The position numbers and the translations under genes were made by a program. Shown here piece by piece: positions 10,519 to 19,407 of a stretch of 47,532 bases of DNA (positions within the stretch are counted from its first letter, which is position 1; each line of letters begins with the position of its first letter). The notes beneath the pieces were generated by a model. That model was not told where the DNA came from and ran no database searches. It saw only the letters and a list, made by a program, of their open reading frames with translations. This DNA comes from Streptomyces sp. ISL-36 (GTDB lineage Bacteria > Actinomycetota > Actinomycetes > Streptomycetales > Streptomycetaceae): NCBI RefSeq assembly GCF_018614205.1, contig NZ_JAGGOS010000055.1, positions 1 through 47,532 on the forward strand. Direction: 5' to 3'.

Positions 10519-12672
10519 ATGCGACGGAGCAATCTCCCTGCCGAGTTGAACCGGTTCGTCGGACGGGCCGGGGAACAGGACGGACTGAGCCGCCTCCTGA
10601 CGGAATCCCGCCTGGTCACCGTGGTCGGTGTGGGTGGTGTCGGCAAGACCCGGCTCGCGCTGCGTACCGCCTCGGCGGCGCAGAATCGCTACGCCGACGG
10701 CGTGCGGCTCGCCGAACTCTCGGGGCTGCGCGATCCGGATCTGCTGGCGCTCGCGCTGGTCGAGGCGCTGGGCCTGACCGACCACACGCTGCGCACCGCG
10801 CGCGAGACGCTGATCGAGCATCTCGCCGAGCGCCGGCTCCTGCTCGTCGTGGACGGCTTCGAACACCTCGTGGAGGAATGCGCCCCGCTGGTACGGGAGT
10901 TGTTGCGGGCGGCCCCCGGCCTGACCGTGCTCGCCGCGGGCCGCCGGCCGCTGCGGGTGGACGGCGAGGCGGTGTTCACGCTGACGCCGATGGACGACGA
11001 GGACGCGGCGCGGCTCTTCACGGAGCGGGCGTCGGCGGCGGGAGCTTCGGCGGCGGACGCGGAGGCGGTACGGGAGTTGTGCCGTCGCCTCGACGGGATT
11101 CCGCTCGCCCTGGAACTGGCCGCCGGCCGGCTTCCGGTGCTCACCGTGGAACAGGTGCTGCACCGGCTCGACGACCGCTTCCGGCTCCTGACGGACGGGA
11201 CGCGCGGCGCGCTCCCCCGCCATCAGACGCTGCGGACGGCGATCGGCTGGAGCCACGAGCTGTGCACGCCGGAGGAGCGGTTGCTGTGGGCGCGGCTCTC
11301 GGTCTTCGCCGGGCCGTTCGACCTGGAGGCCATGGAGTACGTCTGCGGTGGAACGGATCTGCCCGCGGACCGGGTGGTGGACGTGCTCGGCGGGCTGGTC
11401 GCCCAGTCCCTGGTCCTCCGTGAGGAGACCGCGGCGGGGCCCCGGTACCGGATGCTCGACACGATCGTCGCGTACGGAGCGGAGTGGCTGGCGGCGCTCG
11501 GCGACACGCGGCGGATGCGCCGGCGGCACCGTGACTGGTACATGGGTCTCGCAACCTGGTGCGAGCTGGAGTGGTTCAGCCCCCGCCAGGCGGAGGTCGC
11601 CGCGAACACGGAAGCGGCGCTGCCCAACCTCCGGGCGGCGCTGGAGCTCTGTCTCGAGCAGCCGGACGAGGCGCATCTGGCGCAGCATCTCGCGGGGACG
11701 CTCTGGTTCTACTGGGCGGGCTGCGGGCGGCTCTCGGAGGGCCGGCACTGGCTGGACCGGGCGCTGGCGCTCGACTCGGAGCACTCCGGACACACGGCCG
11801 CCCGGCTCAAGGCGCTGTGGGTGCTCGGCTATGTGGCGATCCTGCAGGGGGACAGCACGGCGGCGGTGGCGGCGCTGCACGAGTGCCGAGAGGGGGCGCG
11901 GCGCGCGGGGAACCCGGTGGCGGAGGCGTACGCGACCCACCGGATGGGCTGTCTCGCGCTGCTCTCGGACGACATGCCGCGCGCGGAGGAGCTGATCGGC
12001 CGGGCGCTGAAGGCGTACCGGGAGCTCGGCGAGCTGAACAGCAATGTGCTGATGGGGCAGGTCGAGCTGGGGATGGCCCGGGTCTTCCAGGGGGATCTGG
12101 AGGGCGCGGTCGCGCTCTGTGCAGAGGTGCGGGAGATCTGCGAGGAGCGCGGCGAGCGGTGGACCCGGGCGTACGCGCTGTATGTGCTGGCGTACGCGGC
12201 CTGGACCCGGGGTGATCACGGCGAGGCCAGGGCGTTGCTCGGCGAGTGCGTCACGATCAACCACACGTTCCACGATCTGGTGGGTCTGGTCCTCGCGATC
12301 GAGCTGCTGGGCCTGGTGACGGCGAGCGAGGGCGATCCGGCGGAGGCCGCGGTGCTCCAGGGGGCCGCGTTACCCGTCTGGGACGCGGTGGGGCTGCAGC
12401 TGTTCGGCTCCGGGTGCTTCAACGGGCCGCGGGCGGTGTGCGAGCGGCAGGCGGGCGAGCTGCTCGGTCCGGAGAACTACGGGGCCTCGGTGCGGGAGGG
12501 GCGGGGTCTGTCGCTGGACGAGGCGGTGGACCGGGCCCTGCGCGAGCGTCGGGATCCGGCCACCGGCGCCCGGGGCGGCGAGGCCCGGCGTCCCTTCCGT
12601 ACGACGGTCCCGGAAACGCGGAAGCCCGCCGGCTCCCCCACCGGTAAAGGTGGAGAAGCGGCGGGCCGATGA
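10519..12672 (+). CDS. STAND-type ATPase with TPR-like C-terminus, AfsR/LuxR-ATPase related
   Basis: The 717-aa protein opens with the NLPAELNRFVGR signature seen in ATPase modules of large Streptomyces regulators. It continues with Walker A GVGGVGKT (about 37-44), Walker B in RRLLLVVDGFEHL (about 106-117), a sensor-like VLAAGRRPLRVDGE, and a winged-helix-like RLDDRFRLLTDG block. From about residue 350 to 680 it is helical with tetratricopeptide-like pairs. No DNA-binding, kinase or nuclease domain is visible at either end, so it may act through a partner. The start is ATG at 10519. An overlapping ATG at 10499 is out of frame. Ligand and target are unknown. Confidence 0.85.
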   Translation: MRRSNLPAELNRFVGRAGEQDGLSRLLTESRLVTVVGVGGVGKTRLALRTASAAQNRYADGVRLAELSGLRDPDLLALALVEALGLTDHTLRTARETLIEHLAERRLLLVVDGFEHLVEECAPLVRELLRAAPGLTVLAAGRRPLRVDGEAVFTLTPMDDEDAARLFTERASAAGASAADAEAVRELCRRLDGIPLALELAAGRLPVLTVEQVLHRLDDRFRLLTDGTRGALPRHQTLRTAIGWSHELCTPEERLLWARLSVFAGPFDLEAMEYVCGGTDLPADRVVDVLGGLVAQSLVLREETAAGPRYRMLDTIVAYGAEWLAALGDTRRMRRRHRDWYMGLATWCELEWFSPRQAEVAANTEAALPNLRAALELCLEQPDEAHLAQHLAGTLWFYWAGCGRLSEGRHWLDRALALDSEHSGHTAARLKALWVLGYVAILQGDSTAAVAALHECREGARRAGNPVAEAYATHRMGCLALLSDDMPRAEELIGRALKAYRELGELNSNVLMGQVELGMARVFQGDLEGAVALCAEVREICEERGERWTRAYALYVLAYAAWTRGDHGEARALLGECVTINHTFHDLVGLVLAIELLGLVTASEGDPAEAAVLQGAALPVWDAVGLQLFGSGCFNGPRAVCERQAGELLGPENYGASVREGRGLSLDEAVDRALRERRDPATGARGGEARRPFRTTVPETRKPAGSPTGKGGEAAGR
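12624..12666. terminator. Bidirectional terminator between the ATPase gene and rpsD
   Basis: Arms 12624-12631 and 12659-12666 pair perfectly, and an inner CACC/GGTG stem extends the hairpin. It overlaps the last codons of the ATPase gene and lies past the rpsD stop on the other strand. A second hairpin (12697-12702 with 12707-12712) stands closer to rpsD. Together they should end both convergent transcripts. Confidence 0.6.
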
Positions 12673-12724
12673 CCGCGCGGTGTGCGGTACTACTCCCCCG
12701 GCCGGAGCCGGGAGGCCCCCATGA

Positions 12725-13339
12725 TCAGCGGGCGTAGTACTCGACGACCAGCTGCTCGTCGCAGATGACCGGGATTTCCTTGCGGTTCGGGTCGCGGTCG
12801 AGGCGGAAGGCCAGGGCCTTCAGGTTGACCTGCAGGTAGCGCGGGGTCTCACCGTCGGCGGCGAAGCCACCCTCGCGGGCCACCTGGAACAGGGGCTTCT
12901 CGCGGGAGCGCTCGCGGACCATCACGACGTCGTCGGGACGGACACGGAACGACGGCTTGTCGACCTTGCCACCGTTGACCTGGATGTGACCGTGCACGAC
13001 CATCTGGCGGGCCTGGTAGATGGTGCGGGCGATGCCCGAACGCAGGACCAGGGCGTCGAGGCGACGCTCGAGCTCGACGACCAGCGCCTCGCCCGTCTTG
13101 CCCTCGGCCTTCTTGGCACGGTCGTAGGCGCGCGCCATCTGGCGCTCGCTGATGTCGTACTGAGCGCGCAGGCGCTGCTTCTCGAGCAGACGGACCTTGT
13201 AGTCCGAGTTCTGCTTGCGGCCACGGCCGTGCTCGCCCGGCGGGTAGGGGCGGGCTTCGAAGTACTTGACAGCCTTCGGCGTCAGCGCGATACCGAGCGC
13301 GCGAGACTTCTTGACCTTGGGACGCGACTGGTTAGGCAC
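12725..13339 (-). CDS. rpsD: 30S ribosomal protein S4
   Basis: S4 binds 16S rRNA early in 30S assembly and in many bacteria represses its own synthesis. The 204-aa protein begins [20 protein letters not shown]. It has the S4 RNA-binding domain ([20 protein letters not shown]) and ends in the usual VVEYYAR. The N-terminus lacks the CxxC zinc-site cysteines, so this is the cysteine-free form. The GTG at 13339 has GGAG upstream. It is transcribed away from the DUF2470 gene, and only 56 bp separate the two starts, so its promoter probably lies inside that neighbour's 5' end. Confidence 0.98.
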   Translation of the reverse strand: MPNQSRPKVKKSRALGIALTPKAVKYFEARPYPPGEHGRGRKQNSDYKVRLLEKQRLRAQYDISERQMARAYDRAKKAEGKTGEALVVELERRLDALVLRSGIARTIYQARQMVVHGHIQVNGGKVDKPSFRVRPDDVVMVRERSREKPLFQVAREGGFAADGETPRYLQVNLKALAFRLDRDPNRKEIPVICDEQLVVEYYAR

Positions 13340-13362
13340 GTTCTCCAGACCTCCGTTGTAGG

Positions 13363-13381
13363 TTAGGTTAGGCTCACCTTA
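13363..13381 (+). promoter_or_regulatory. Iron box (DmdR1/IdeR-type operator)
   Basis: The 19-bp site TTAGGTTAGGCTCACCTTA matches 17 of 19 positions of the actinobacterial iron-box consensus TTAGGTTAGGCTAACCTAA. It contains a TAGGCT that could be the -10 element of the rightward gene, so bound repressor would block polymerase. It sits 15 bp before the DUF2470 ATG and 24 bp before the rpsD start. Confidence 0.8.
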
Positions 13382-13395
13382 CTCAAGGAGATCGC

Positions 13396-14223
13396 ATGTC
13401 TCGCCCTGGGAACACCACGCGCATCACAGACAGCAGCACAAAGAGCGATGCTTCTGAGAGCATCGATGTGACGGAGGTCCGATCAGCTCATGGTCAGCCG
13501 CGTCCCAGCGGGCTTGAAATCGCGCGGATGCCGTCAGCAGCCGAGCGCACACGAACTCTCGTACAGAGTACATGCTCCGCGGTGCTCCTGATCCCGGGGG
13601 CCGACGGCATGCGCCCCGAGCAGCTGACACCTCAGGCCCGGGCGGTCGGTCCGGACGGCGAGATCTTCCTGCTGTTCCCGGCCGACGCCCCGCCGGTACG
13701 GGCCGCCACCCACGCCCAGGACGACGAACTTCCGGTCGTCCTGGAGCTGACGGATGTGGCGCCGGTCTCCGTCCCGCACCGTATCCGCGGCCGGGCCTGG
13801 GTCTCCGGCTGGCTCACCTGCCTGCCCGGCGTCGCCGAACCCGGTCACATGATGCTGCGCCTCGAGGTGGCCGAGGCGAGCGTGGACGACCTGTGGGGCA
13901 CCTCGGAGGTCGACCCGGAGGAGTTCGCCGCGGCGGACCCCGACCCGCTGCACACCCACGAGACCGAGCTGCTCCAGCATCTGCACGCGGCCCACGGCGA
14001 GCAGGTGCGCGAGCTGAGCCATCTGCTCGGCGAGCGCTCGGCCGCCCTGGTGCCGACCCGGGACGTCGCGCCGCTGGCCCTCGACCGCTTCGGGCTGCGG
14101 ATCCGGTTCAGCGCGGGACCGCAGCACTGCTTCGACGCACGCTTCGACTTCCCCGAGCCCGTACGGGACGTGAGTGGGCTGCGGCGCGAGATGCACCGGC
14201 TCTTCGAAGCGGCCCGCGCGTGA
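13396..14223 (+). CDS. DUF2470 domain protein, probable heme/iron utilisation
   Basis: The 275-aa protein has a split-barrel-like region (about 45-175) and a C-terminal DUF2470 segment with LLQHLHAAHGEQVRELSHLL and ALDRFGLRIRF. This layout is related to HugZ-type heme-utilisation proteins of the pyridoxamine-oxidase fold. An iron box sits at its promoter, so high iron should repress it. The ATG at 13396 is supported by AAGGAG five bases upstream. A later ATG at 13528 starts the conserved part but has no good ribosome binding site. The first 60 codons have unusually low GC at third positions, probably because the DNA also serves rpsD. The heme role is inference. Confidence 0.8.
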   Translation: MSRPGNTTRITDSSTKSDASESIDVTEVRSAHGQPRPSGLEIARMPSAAERTRTLVQSTCSAVLLIPGADGMRPEQLTPQARAVGPDGEIFLLFPADAPPVRAATHAQDDELPVVLELTDVAPVSVPHRIRGRAWVSGWLTCLPGVAEPGHMMLRLEVAEASVDDLWGTSEVDPEEFAAADPDPLHTHETELLQHLHAAHGEQVRELSHLLGERSAALVPTRDVAPLALDRFGLRIRFSAGPQHCFDARFDFPEPVRDVSGLRREMHRLFEAARA

Positions 14224-14254
14224 ACGCCGTGCGCGGAGCGGCCTGAGGGGCTCG

Positions 14255-15610
14255 TCAGCCGCCCTCGCCGCGCAGCCGTTCGCGCACCTTCTCCACCACG
14301 TCGGCGTACCGCGCCTCCGCGCCGTACCGGGTCGGTTCGTAGTAGCGCTTGCCATGGACCGTGTCCGGGGCGTACTGCTGGGCCGCGATCCCGCCCGGGA
14401 CGTCGTGCGGGTAGACGTACCCCTGGGCGTGCCCGAGCTTGGCCGCCCCCTTGTAGTGGCCGTCGCGGAGGTGCGCGGGGACCGGGCCGGCCAGGCCGTT
14501 GCGTACGTCCGCCTGAGCGGCGGAGATCGCGAGGGTCGCCGCGTTCGACTTCGGGGCCAGGGCCAGCGCGATCGTCGCATGGCTCAGCGTCAGCGCGGCC
14601 TCGGGGAAACCGATCATGGCCACGGCCTGGGCGGCCGCCACGGCCGTCGGCAGCGCCGTCGGGTCCGCGAGGCCGATGTCCTCGCTGGCCGAGATCATCA
14701 GGCGCCGGGCGATGAACCGGGGGTCCTCCCCCGCCTCGATCATCCGGGCCAGATAGTGCAGCGCGGCGTCCACGTCCGAGCCGCGGATCGACTTGATGAG
14801 CGCGCTGGCCACGTCGTAGTGCTGGTCGCCGTCACGGTCGTACTTCACCGCCGCGCGGTCGACGGTCTCCTCGACCGTCTGGAGCGTGATCTCCGACTCG
14901 CCCTTGGCGAGGGCCGCGCCCGCCGCCGCCTCCAGGGCCGTCAGCGCACGGCGCGCGTCGCCGCCGGCGATCCGCAGCAGGTGCGCCTCGGCGTCCTCGG
15001 GCAGCGTGACCGCGCCGCCCAGCCCCCGCTCCTCGGTCAGGGCGCGCTTCAGCAGGTCGCGCAGGTCGTCGTCGGTGAGCGGTTCGAGGGTGAGCAGCAG
15101 CGAGCGCGAGAGCAGCGGGGAGATGATCGAGAAGTACGGGTTCTCCGTGGTCGCCGCGATCAGCGTCACCCAGCGGTTCTCCACCGCCGGGAGCAGCGAG
15201 TCCTGCTGGGCCTTGGAGAAGCGGTGGATCTCGTCGAGGAAGAGGACGGTCTCCTTGCCGTAGCCGCCGGCTGCCCGCCGGGCCCCGTCGATGACCGTCC
15301 GGACCTCTTTGACGCCCGCGGTGATCGCGGAGAGCTCCACGAACCGCTTGTTCGTCGCCTTGGAGACGACGTACGCCAGGGTCGTCTTGCCGATGCCCGG
15401 CGGTCCCCACAGGATCACGGAGGAAGCGCCGGCCGGGCCCCCGCTGCCCTCCCCCACGAGCCGGCGCAGCGGCGATCCCGGCTTCAGCAGGTGCTGCTGG
15501 CCGAGGACTTCGTCCAGGGTGCGCGGACGCATCCGTACGGCCAGGGGGCTGCTGGACGGGTCCTTCTCCTGGCGTTCTTCGGCGGCTGCGGTAAAGAGGT
15601 CGGGCTCCAC
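14255..15610 (-). CDS. rarA: Replication-associated recombination protein RarA (MgsA)
   Basis: RarA is a clamp-loader-like AAA+ ATPase that acts at stalled replication forks. The protein has Walker [12 protein letters not shown], Walker [11 protein letters not shown], sensor 1 AATTENP, and a C-terminal tetramerisation region ending near [20 protein letters not shown] choose GTG at 15610 (451 aa, [12 protein letters not shown]). The promoter -10 ends at 15619, which leaves no room for a transcript carrying the ATG at 15616, so a leaderless GTG mRNA fits best. The ATG would add two residues. A PafBC-type promoter directly precedes it. It is convergent with the DUF2470 gene. Confidence 0.93.
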   Translation of the reverse strand: MEPDLFTAAAEERQEKDPSSSPLAVRMRPRTLDEVLGQQHLLKPGSPLRRLVGEGSGGPAGASSVILWGPPGIGKTTLAYVVSKATNKRFVELSAITAGVKEVRTVIDGARRAAGGYGKETVLFLDEIHRFSKAQQDSLLPAVENRWVTLIAATTENPYFSIISPLLSRSLLLTLEPLTDDDLRDLLKRALTEERGLGGAVTLPEDAEAHLLRIAGGDARRALTALEAAAGAALAKGESEITLQTVEETVDRAAVKYDRDGDQHYDVASALIKSIRGSDVDAALHYLARMIEAGEDPRFIARRLMISASEDIGLADPTALPTAVAAAQAVAMIGFPEAALTLSHATIALALAPKSNAATLAISAAQADVRNGLAGPVPAHLRDGHYKGAAKLGHAQGYVYPHDVPGGIAAQQYAPDTVHGKRYYEPTRYGAEARYADVVEKVRERLRGEGG

Positions 15611-15618
15611 AGTCATGA

Positions 15619-15641
15619 AGCCTAAGTCAGAGCACTGACAA
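15619..15641 (-). promoter_or_regulatory. PafBC/RecA-NDp-type damage promoter for rarA
   Basis: On the minus strand TTGTCAGTG (15641-15633) is followed by exactly 8 nt and then TAGGCT (15624-15619). This fits the actinobacterial consensus TTGTCRGTG-N8-TANNNT used by the WYL activators PafB and PafC after DNA damage. The gene behind it is a fork-repair ATPase, which supports the call. Confidence 0.75.
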
Positions 15642-15656
15642 CGCCGCCCGCGCCCG

Positions 15657-16265
15657 TCAGCCGGTCCAGAAGTCCCACCAGCGCGTCAGGATCAGCATGC
15701 CGATGATCCCGATGTGCAGCACCGGCAGTACCCAGGTGAACTCGTCGAAGAAGGTCCGCAGGCCGCCGGGGGCCGGGATGACGCCCTTGCGGACGTTGTG
15801 CGAGGTCACGTACCAGAACATGACGATGGTGGCGATCCAGGCGAGGCAGCACCACAGGCACAGCGCGTTGATCTCGTACAGCGACTGGTACATCAGCCAG
15901 GTGCAGAACCCGACACCGAAGAGCGTGCCCGCGTTCAGTCCGAGCCAGTACCAGCGGCGGTAGCGGGCGCCCGCGAGGAGGGCCACGCCGATGGCGATCA
16001 CCATGGCGTAGGTGACGAGGCCGAGCATCGGGTTCGGGAAACCGAAGACCGCGGCCTGCTCGCTCTTCATGATGTTGCCGCAGGAGACGATCGGGTTGAG
16101 GCTGCAGCCCGGGGTGAAGTTCGGGTCCTCGAGGAGCTTGAACTTGTCGATCGTGATGACCCAGGCGGCGAGCAGACCGGCCGCGCCGGTGACCACCAGC
16201 ATCCAGGCGAAGGCCCGGCTCGCGCCTATGGTCCCGCTGTCTCGCTCAACCGCTGCTCTCGTCAT
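15657..16265 (-). CDS. Vitamin K epoxide reductase (VKOR) family membrane protein
   Basis: The 202-aa protein has about five hydrophobic helices. It carries the VKOR active-site CxxC in NALCLWCC (Cys136, Cys139) and the loop cysteines Cys54 and Cys62 in [13 protein letters not shown]. Bacterial VKOR homologs re-oxidise DsbA-like partners and so drive disulfide formation outside the membrane; actinobacteria usually lack DsbB. No DsbA-like domain is fused here. The start is ATG at 16265, giving a short cytoplasmic head before the first helix. The frame extends further upstream without support. It lies between hisS and rarA on the same strand. Confidence 0.9.
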   Translation of the reverse strand: MTRAAVERDSGTIGASRAFAWMLVVTGAAGLLAAWVITIDKFKLLEDPNFTPGCSLNPIVSCGNIMKSEQAAVFGFPNPMLGLVTYAMVIAIGVALLAGARYRRWYWLGLNAGTLFGVGFCTWLMYQSLYEINALCLWCCLAWIATIVMFWYVTSHNVRKGVIPAPGGLRTFFDEFTWVLPVLHIGIIGMLILTRWWDFWTG

Positions 16266-16324
16266 CTCGCCGTTCCGTCGCTCGTGGCTTCTGGGCACGG
16301 TCATTCTGCCGCACGAGGGCCGGT

Positions 16325-16394
16325 GTCCACCGTTCGGTGGACATAAGGACGAAACATGGGTGCGGGCCCCGGCGGTACGCCGGGGCCCGCACCC
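16325..16394 (-). terminator. Double hairpin after hisS
   Basis: A perfect 17-bp stem (16358-16374 with 16378-16394, 3-nt loop) lies just past the hisS stop and is followed on the minus strand by TGTTTCG. A smaller 8-bp hairpin (16324-16331 with 16336-16343) follows. It should end hisS transcription before the VKOR gene. Confidence 0.75.
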
Positions 16395-16404
16395 AAGGCC
16401 GCTG

Positions 16405-17667
16405 TCAGGCCAGCTTCGTCCGGACTGCGTCGACCAGCGCGTCGAGGGCGACCGCCTCCTGCTCGCCGGACTCCATGTCCTTGAGCTGGACGACACCCTC
16501 GGCGAGGTCGCGCTCGCCGGCGACCACGGTGAAGCGGGCGCCGGAGCGGTTGGCGTCCTTCATCGCGCCCTTCAGGCCCTTGCCCCCGAAGGAGAAGTCC
16601 GCCGCGACGCCCGCCTTGCGGAGCTCGGTGACCTTGCCGAAGAGCACACGGCGCGCCTCGTCGCCGATCGCCACCGCGAAGACGCTGGTGGCGGCGGGGA
16701 TGTCCAGCTCGACCCCCTCCGCCTCCAGGGCGAGGACCGTGCGGTCGACCCCGAGTGCCCAGCCGACGGACGGGAGCGCCGGTCCGCCGATCATCTCGGA
16801 GAGGCCGTCGTAGCGGCCGCCGCCGCCCACCGCGGACTGCGAGCCGAGACCGTCGTGGACGAACTCGAAGGTGGTCCGGGTGTAGTAGTCCAGGCCGCGC
16901 ACCAGCTTCGCGTCGTCCTCGAAGAGCACGCCCGCCGCCGTGATCAGGGCGCGCACCTCCTCGTGGTACGCCTTGCACGCGTCGCACAGGTAGTCGCGCA
17001 GCAGCGGCGCACCGCCCAGCTGCTTCTGCACGGCCTCACGCTTGTCGTCGAGGACCCGCAGCGGGTTGATCTCGGCGCGGCGCAGGGTCTCCTCGTCGAG
17101 GTCGAGTCCGCGCAGGAAGGCCTGGAGAGCCTCCCGGTAGACGGGGCGGCACTCCTTGTCGCCGAGCGAGTTCAGCAGGATGCGGAAGTTCTTCAGGCCC
17201 AGCGAGCGGTACGCCTGGTCGGCGAGGATGATCAGCTCGGCGTCGAGCGCCGGGTCCTCGGCGCCGATCGCCTCGGCGCCGACCTGCGAGAAGTGGCGGT
17301 AGCGGCCCTTCTGCGGGCGCTCGTAGCGGTAGTACGAGCCGGAGTACCAGAGCTTCACCGGCAGGTTGCCCTGCTTGTGCAGGCTGGCCTCCAGCGCCGC
17401 GCGCAGTACGGAGGCCGTTCCCTCGGGACGCAGGGCGAGCTTGTCGCCGCCCTTGGTCTCGAAGGCGTACATCTCCTTGGTGACGATGTCGGTGGACTCG
17501 CCGACGCCGCGGGCGAAGAGGTTGACGTCCTCGAAGCCGGGGGTCTCGACGTAGCCGTATCCGGACGTCCGCAGGGGTCCGGAGATCGCCTCCCGGACCG
17601 CCAGGTACTTGGCGGAGTAGGGCGGGATCAGGTCGTACGTGCCCTTGGGGGCCTTGAAGGTGCTCAC
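16405..17667 (-). CDS. hisS: Histidyl-tRNA synthetase
   Basis: HisS charges tRNA-His. The 420-aa length is typical. Class II motif 2 is in [20 protein letters not shown], the HisA motif is [15 protein letters not shown], and motif 3 is in [12 protein letters not shown], followed by the anticodon-binding domain. The start is GTG at 17667 ([12 protein letters not shown]), where the conserved N-terminus begins. That is 10 nt after the stop of the upstream hydrolase gene, so the two are likely co-transcribed. A strong hairpin follows the gene. Confidence 0.97.
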   Translation of the reverse strand: MSTFKAPKGTYDLIPPYSAKYLAVREAISGPLRTSGYGYVETPGFEDVNLFARGVGESTDIVTKEMYAFETKGGDKLALRPEGTASVLRAALEASLHKQGNLPVKLWYSGSYYRYERPQKGRYRHFSQVGAEAIGAEDPALDAELIILADQAYRSLGLKNFRILLNSLGDKECRPVYREALQAFLRGLDLDEETLRRAEINPLRVLDDKREAVQKQLGGAPLLRDYLCDACKAYHEEVRALITAAGVLFEDDAKLVRGLDYYTRTTFEFVHDGLGSQSAVGGGGRYDGLSEMIGGPALPSVGWALGVDRTVLALEAEGVELDIPAATSVFAVAIGDEARRVLFGKVTELRKAGVAADFSFGGKGLKGAMKDANRSGARFTVVAGERDLAEGVVQLKDMESGEQEAVALDALVDAVRTKLA

Positions 17668-17677
17668 GTAGGTCTCG

Positions 17678-18385
17678 TCACATTCCTCGTCGGGGAGCGT
17701 CCACGCTCCCGAGGCCGGCGGCCACCTGCCGCAGATAAGGGTTGGTGGCGCGCTCCTGGCCGATGGTCGTCTGGGGACCGTGCCCCGACAGCACCACGGT
17801 CGAGTTGTCGAGGGGCAGGCACACGCGGGCCAGCGATTCGAGCATCTCGTCCATGTCACCGCCGGGCAGGTCGGTGCGTCCGATGGAGCCGGCGAAGAGC
17901 AGGTCCCCGGAGAAGAACACGGAGGGAATCTCCGCGCTCCGGGGCATCTGGAAGGTCACCGACCCCTTGGTATGACCGGGCGCGTGCGCGACGGAGAACT
18001 GCAGTCCGGCGAGGTCCAGCTGGGCGCCGTCGGTGAGCTCGTGCACGTCGTCCGGCTCGCCCACGGTCAGTTCACCCATGAGCGGCATCCCGATGGAGCG
18101 GCCGAGGGCCTTCTCCGGGTCGCTCATCATGTACCGGTCCTCGGGATGGATCCACGCGGGTACGTCATGGGCGCCGCAGACCGGGACGACGGAGGCGACG
18201 TGGTCGATGTGGCCATGGGTGAGGACCACCGCGACGGGCTTGAGCCGATGCTTCTGAAGCGTCTCCTCGACTCCCTGGGCGGCCTGGTGGCCCGGGTCGA
18301 TGATCACGCACTCCTCGCCTGCGGCGGGGGCGACCAGGTAGCAGTTGGTCCCCCAGGCCCCGGCGGGGAACCCGGCAATCAGCAC
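17678..18385 (-). CDS. Glyoxalase II-like metallo-beta-lactamase hydrolase
   Basis: The 235-aa protein belongs to the MBL fold. The metal-binding motif THGHIDH is near residue 60, a second ligand His lies in [12 protein letters not shown], the Asp in FSGDLLF, and the last His in VLSGHGPQT. Members like this hydrolyse thioesters such as S-lactoylglutathione, but Streptomyces uses mycothiol, so the true substrate is not known. The GTG at 18385 has AAGGACG five bases upstream. It is the first gene of a hydrolase-hisS pair and is divergent from the cyclophilin gene. Confidence 0.9.
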   Translation of the reverse strand: MLIAGFPAGAWGTNCYLVAPAAGEECVIIDPGHQAAQGVEETLQKHRLKPVAVVLTHGHIDHVASVVPVCGAHDVPAWIHPEDRYMMSDPEKALGRSIGMPLMGELTVGEPDDVHELTDGAQLDLAGLQFSVAHAPGHTKGSVTFQMPRSAEIPSVFFSGDLLFAGSIGRTDLPGGDMDEMLESLARVCLPLDNSTVVLSGHGPQTTIGQERATNPYLRQVAAGLGSVDAPRRGM

Positions 18386-18539
18386 GATCGTCCTTAAATG
18401 TCGTCCGGCACCAGAGGTGCGGCGGAGCGGAAGCGGCAGATCAGAGCCTACCGGCGCTGCGTATTCCACAGCCAACCCGTATACGGTACGGGCACATCCG
18501 GCCAGGACAGGAACAGTCGAGCGACAAGGAGCAGACCCG
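18386..18539. other. Divergent promoter region with a small palindrome
   Basis: This region separates the hydrolase from the cyclophilin gene. CCGTATACGG (18477-18486) is a perfect palindrome next to a second TACGGG arm. On the minus strand, TTGGCT (18475-18470) and TAGGCT (18450-18445) could serve as a promoter with a long 19-bp spacer. No assignment is firm. Confidence 0.3.
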
Positions 18540-19328
18540 GTGGTCAGCAGCGATCAGCGGCGGCGGCAGCTCGCCAGGGAGAAGTATGTGCGCCAGCAGC
18601 AGCGGCGGCAGGAGGCGCGCCAGAAGGCGAGGCGGCGCAACACCGTCGTCGCCGCCTCGCTGGCCGTCGTACTCGCCGCGGGTGGCGCCGTGTACGCCTC
18701 GGTCTCGCTGACCGACGGCGGCAAGAAGGGGTCCGGGGACGCGGCGGCGGGCGACACCCCGACGCCCTCCGCGAGCGCATCGGCGACGCCGGAGCCGGCG
18801 ATGGCCATCGACAAGAAGGCCACGTACACGATGTCCCTCAAGACGAACGAGGGCGACATCTCCTTCGCGATGGACGCGGCGAAGACCCCGAGGACGGTGA
18901 ACTCCTTCAAGCACCTCGCGGACCAGAAGTACTTCGACGGGACGAAGTGCCACCGGCTCACCACGCAGGGCATCTTCGTCCTCCAGTGCGGCGACCCGAA
19001 GGGCGACGGCACCGGCGGCCCGGGCTACACCATCCCGGACGAGAACCTGAGCGCCCTCGGCAAGGCGGGCGCGGACGGTTCGGTGACCTTCCCGGCCGGC
19101 ACGGTGGCGATGGCCAACACCGGTCAGCCGGGGACGGGCGGCAGCCAGTTCTTCCTCGTCTACAAGGACACCAAGCTGCCCCCGAGCTACACCCCCTTCG
19201 GAAAGATCGACGCGGCAGGCCTGAAGGCCGTCCAGGAGATCGCGAAGGCCGGGGTCGAGGGCGGTGCCACGGACGGTGCTCCGAAGAAGGTCGTCACCAT
19301 CGAGAAGGCCACCGTCACCAAGAAGTGA
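18540..19328 (+). CDS. Membrane-anchored cyclophilin-type peptidyl-prolyl isomerase
   Basis: The 262-aa protein has a basic, Arg/Gln-rich head, one membrane helix at about 35-58 (VVAASLAVVLAAGGAVYASV), a Ser/Ala/Pro linker, and a cyclophilin domain. Catalytic features are the Arg in KCHRLTTQGIFVLQCGDP, FPAGTVAMANTG, and GGSQFFLVYKDT. It probably catalyses proline isomerisation outside the membrane. The GTG at 18540 is chosen because AAGGAG lies eight bases upstream. The two cysteines around the catalytic loop could form a disulfide. The next gene is a DUF349 protein with its own promoter. Confidence 0.92.
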   Translation: MVSSDQRRRQLAREKYVRQQQRRQEARQKARRRNTVVAASLAVVLAAGGAVYASVSLTDGGKKGSGDAAAGDTPTPSASASATPEPAMAIDKKATYTMSLKTNEGDISFAMDAAKTPRTVNSFKHLADQKYFDGTKCHRLTTQGIFVLQCGDPKGDGTGGPGYTIPDENLSALGKAGADGSVTFPAGTVAMANTGQPGTGGSQFFLVYKDTKLPPSYTPFGKIDAAGLKAVQEIAKAGVEGGATDGAPKKVVTIEKATVTKK

Positions 19329-19377
19329 CGCCCGGTCGACGCGACGCGGGACCGTTCAATTTCGGTCGCGCTGAGAG

Positions 19378-19407
19378 CGGACAGCCGGGCGGCCGGTCGC
19401 CTAGATT
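19378..19407 (+). promoter_or_regulatory. Possible promoter of the DUF349 gene
   Basis: CGGACA (19378-19383), an 18-bp spacer and TAGATT (19402-19407) resemble a vegetative promoter. The leader that follows is about 120 nt long. It contains a 6-bp hairpin AGGGGG/CCCCCT (19493-19498 with 19504-19509) 15 bases before the GGAGGAG ribosome binding site, so leader control is possible. Confidence 0.4.

Noticed and set aside
12725..13339. rpsD as a Zur-regulated zinc-free paralog
   Set aside because: S4 is cysteine-free here, but no Zur box was seen. As I recall, the main rpsD gene of Streptomyces has this same form.
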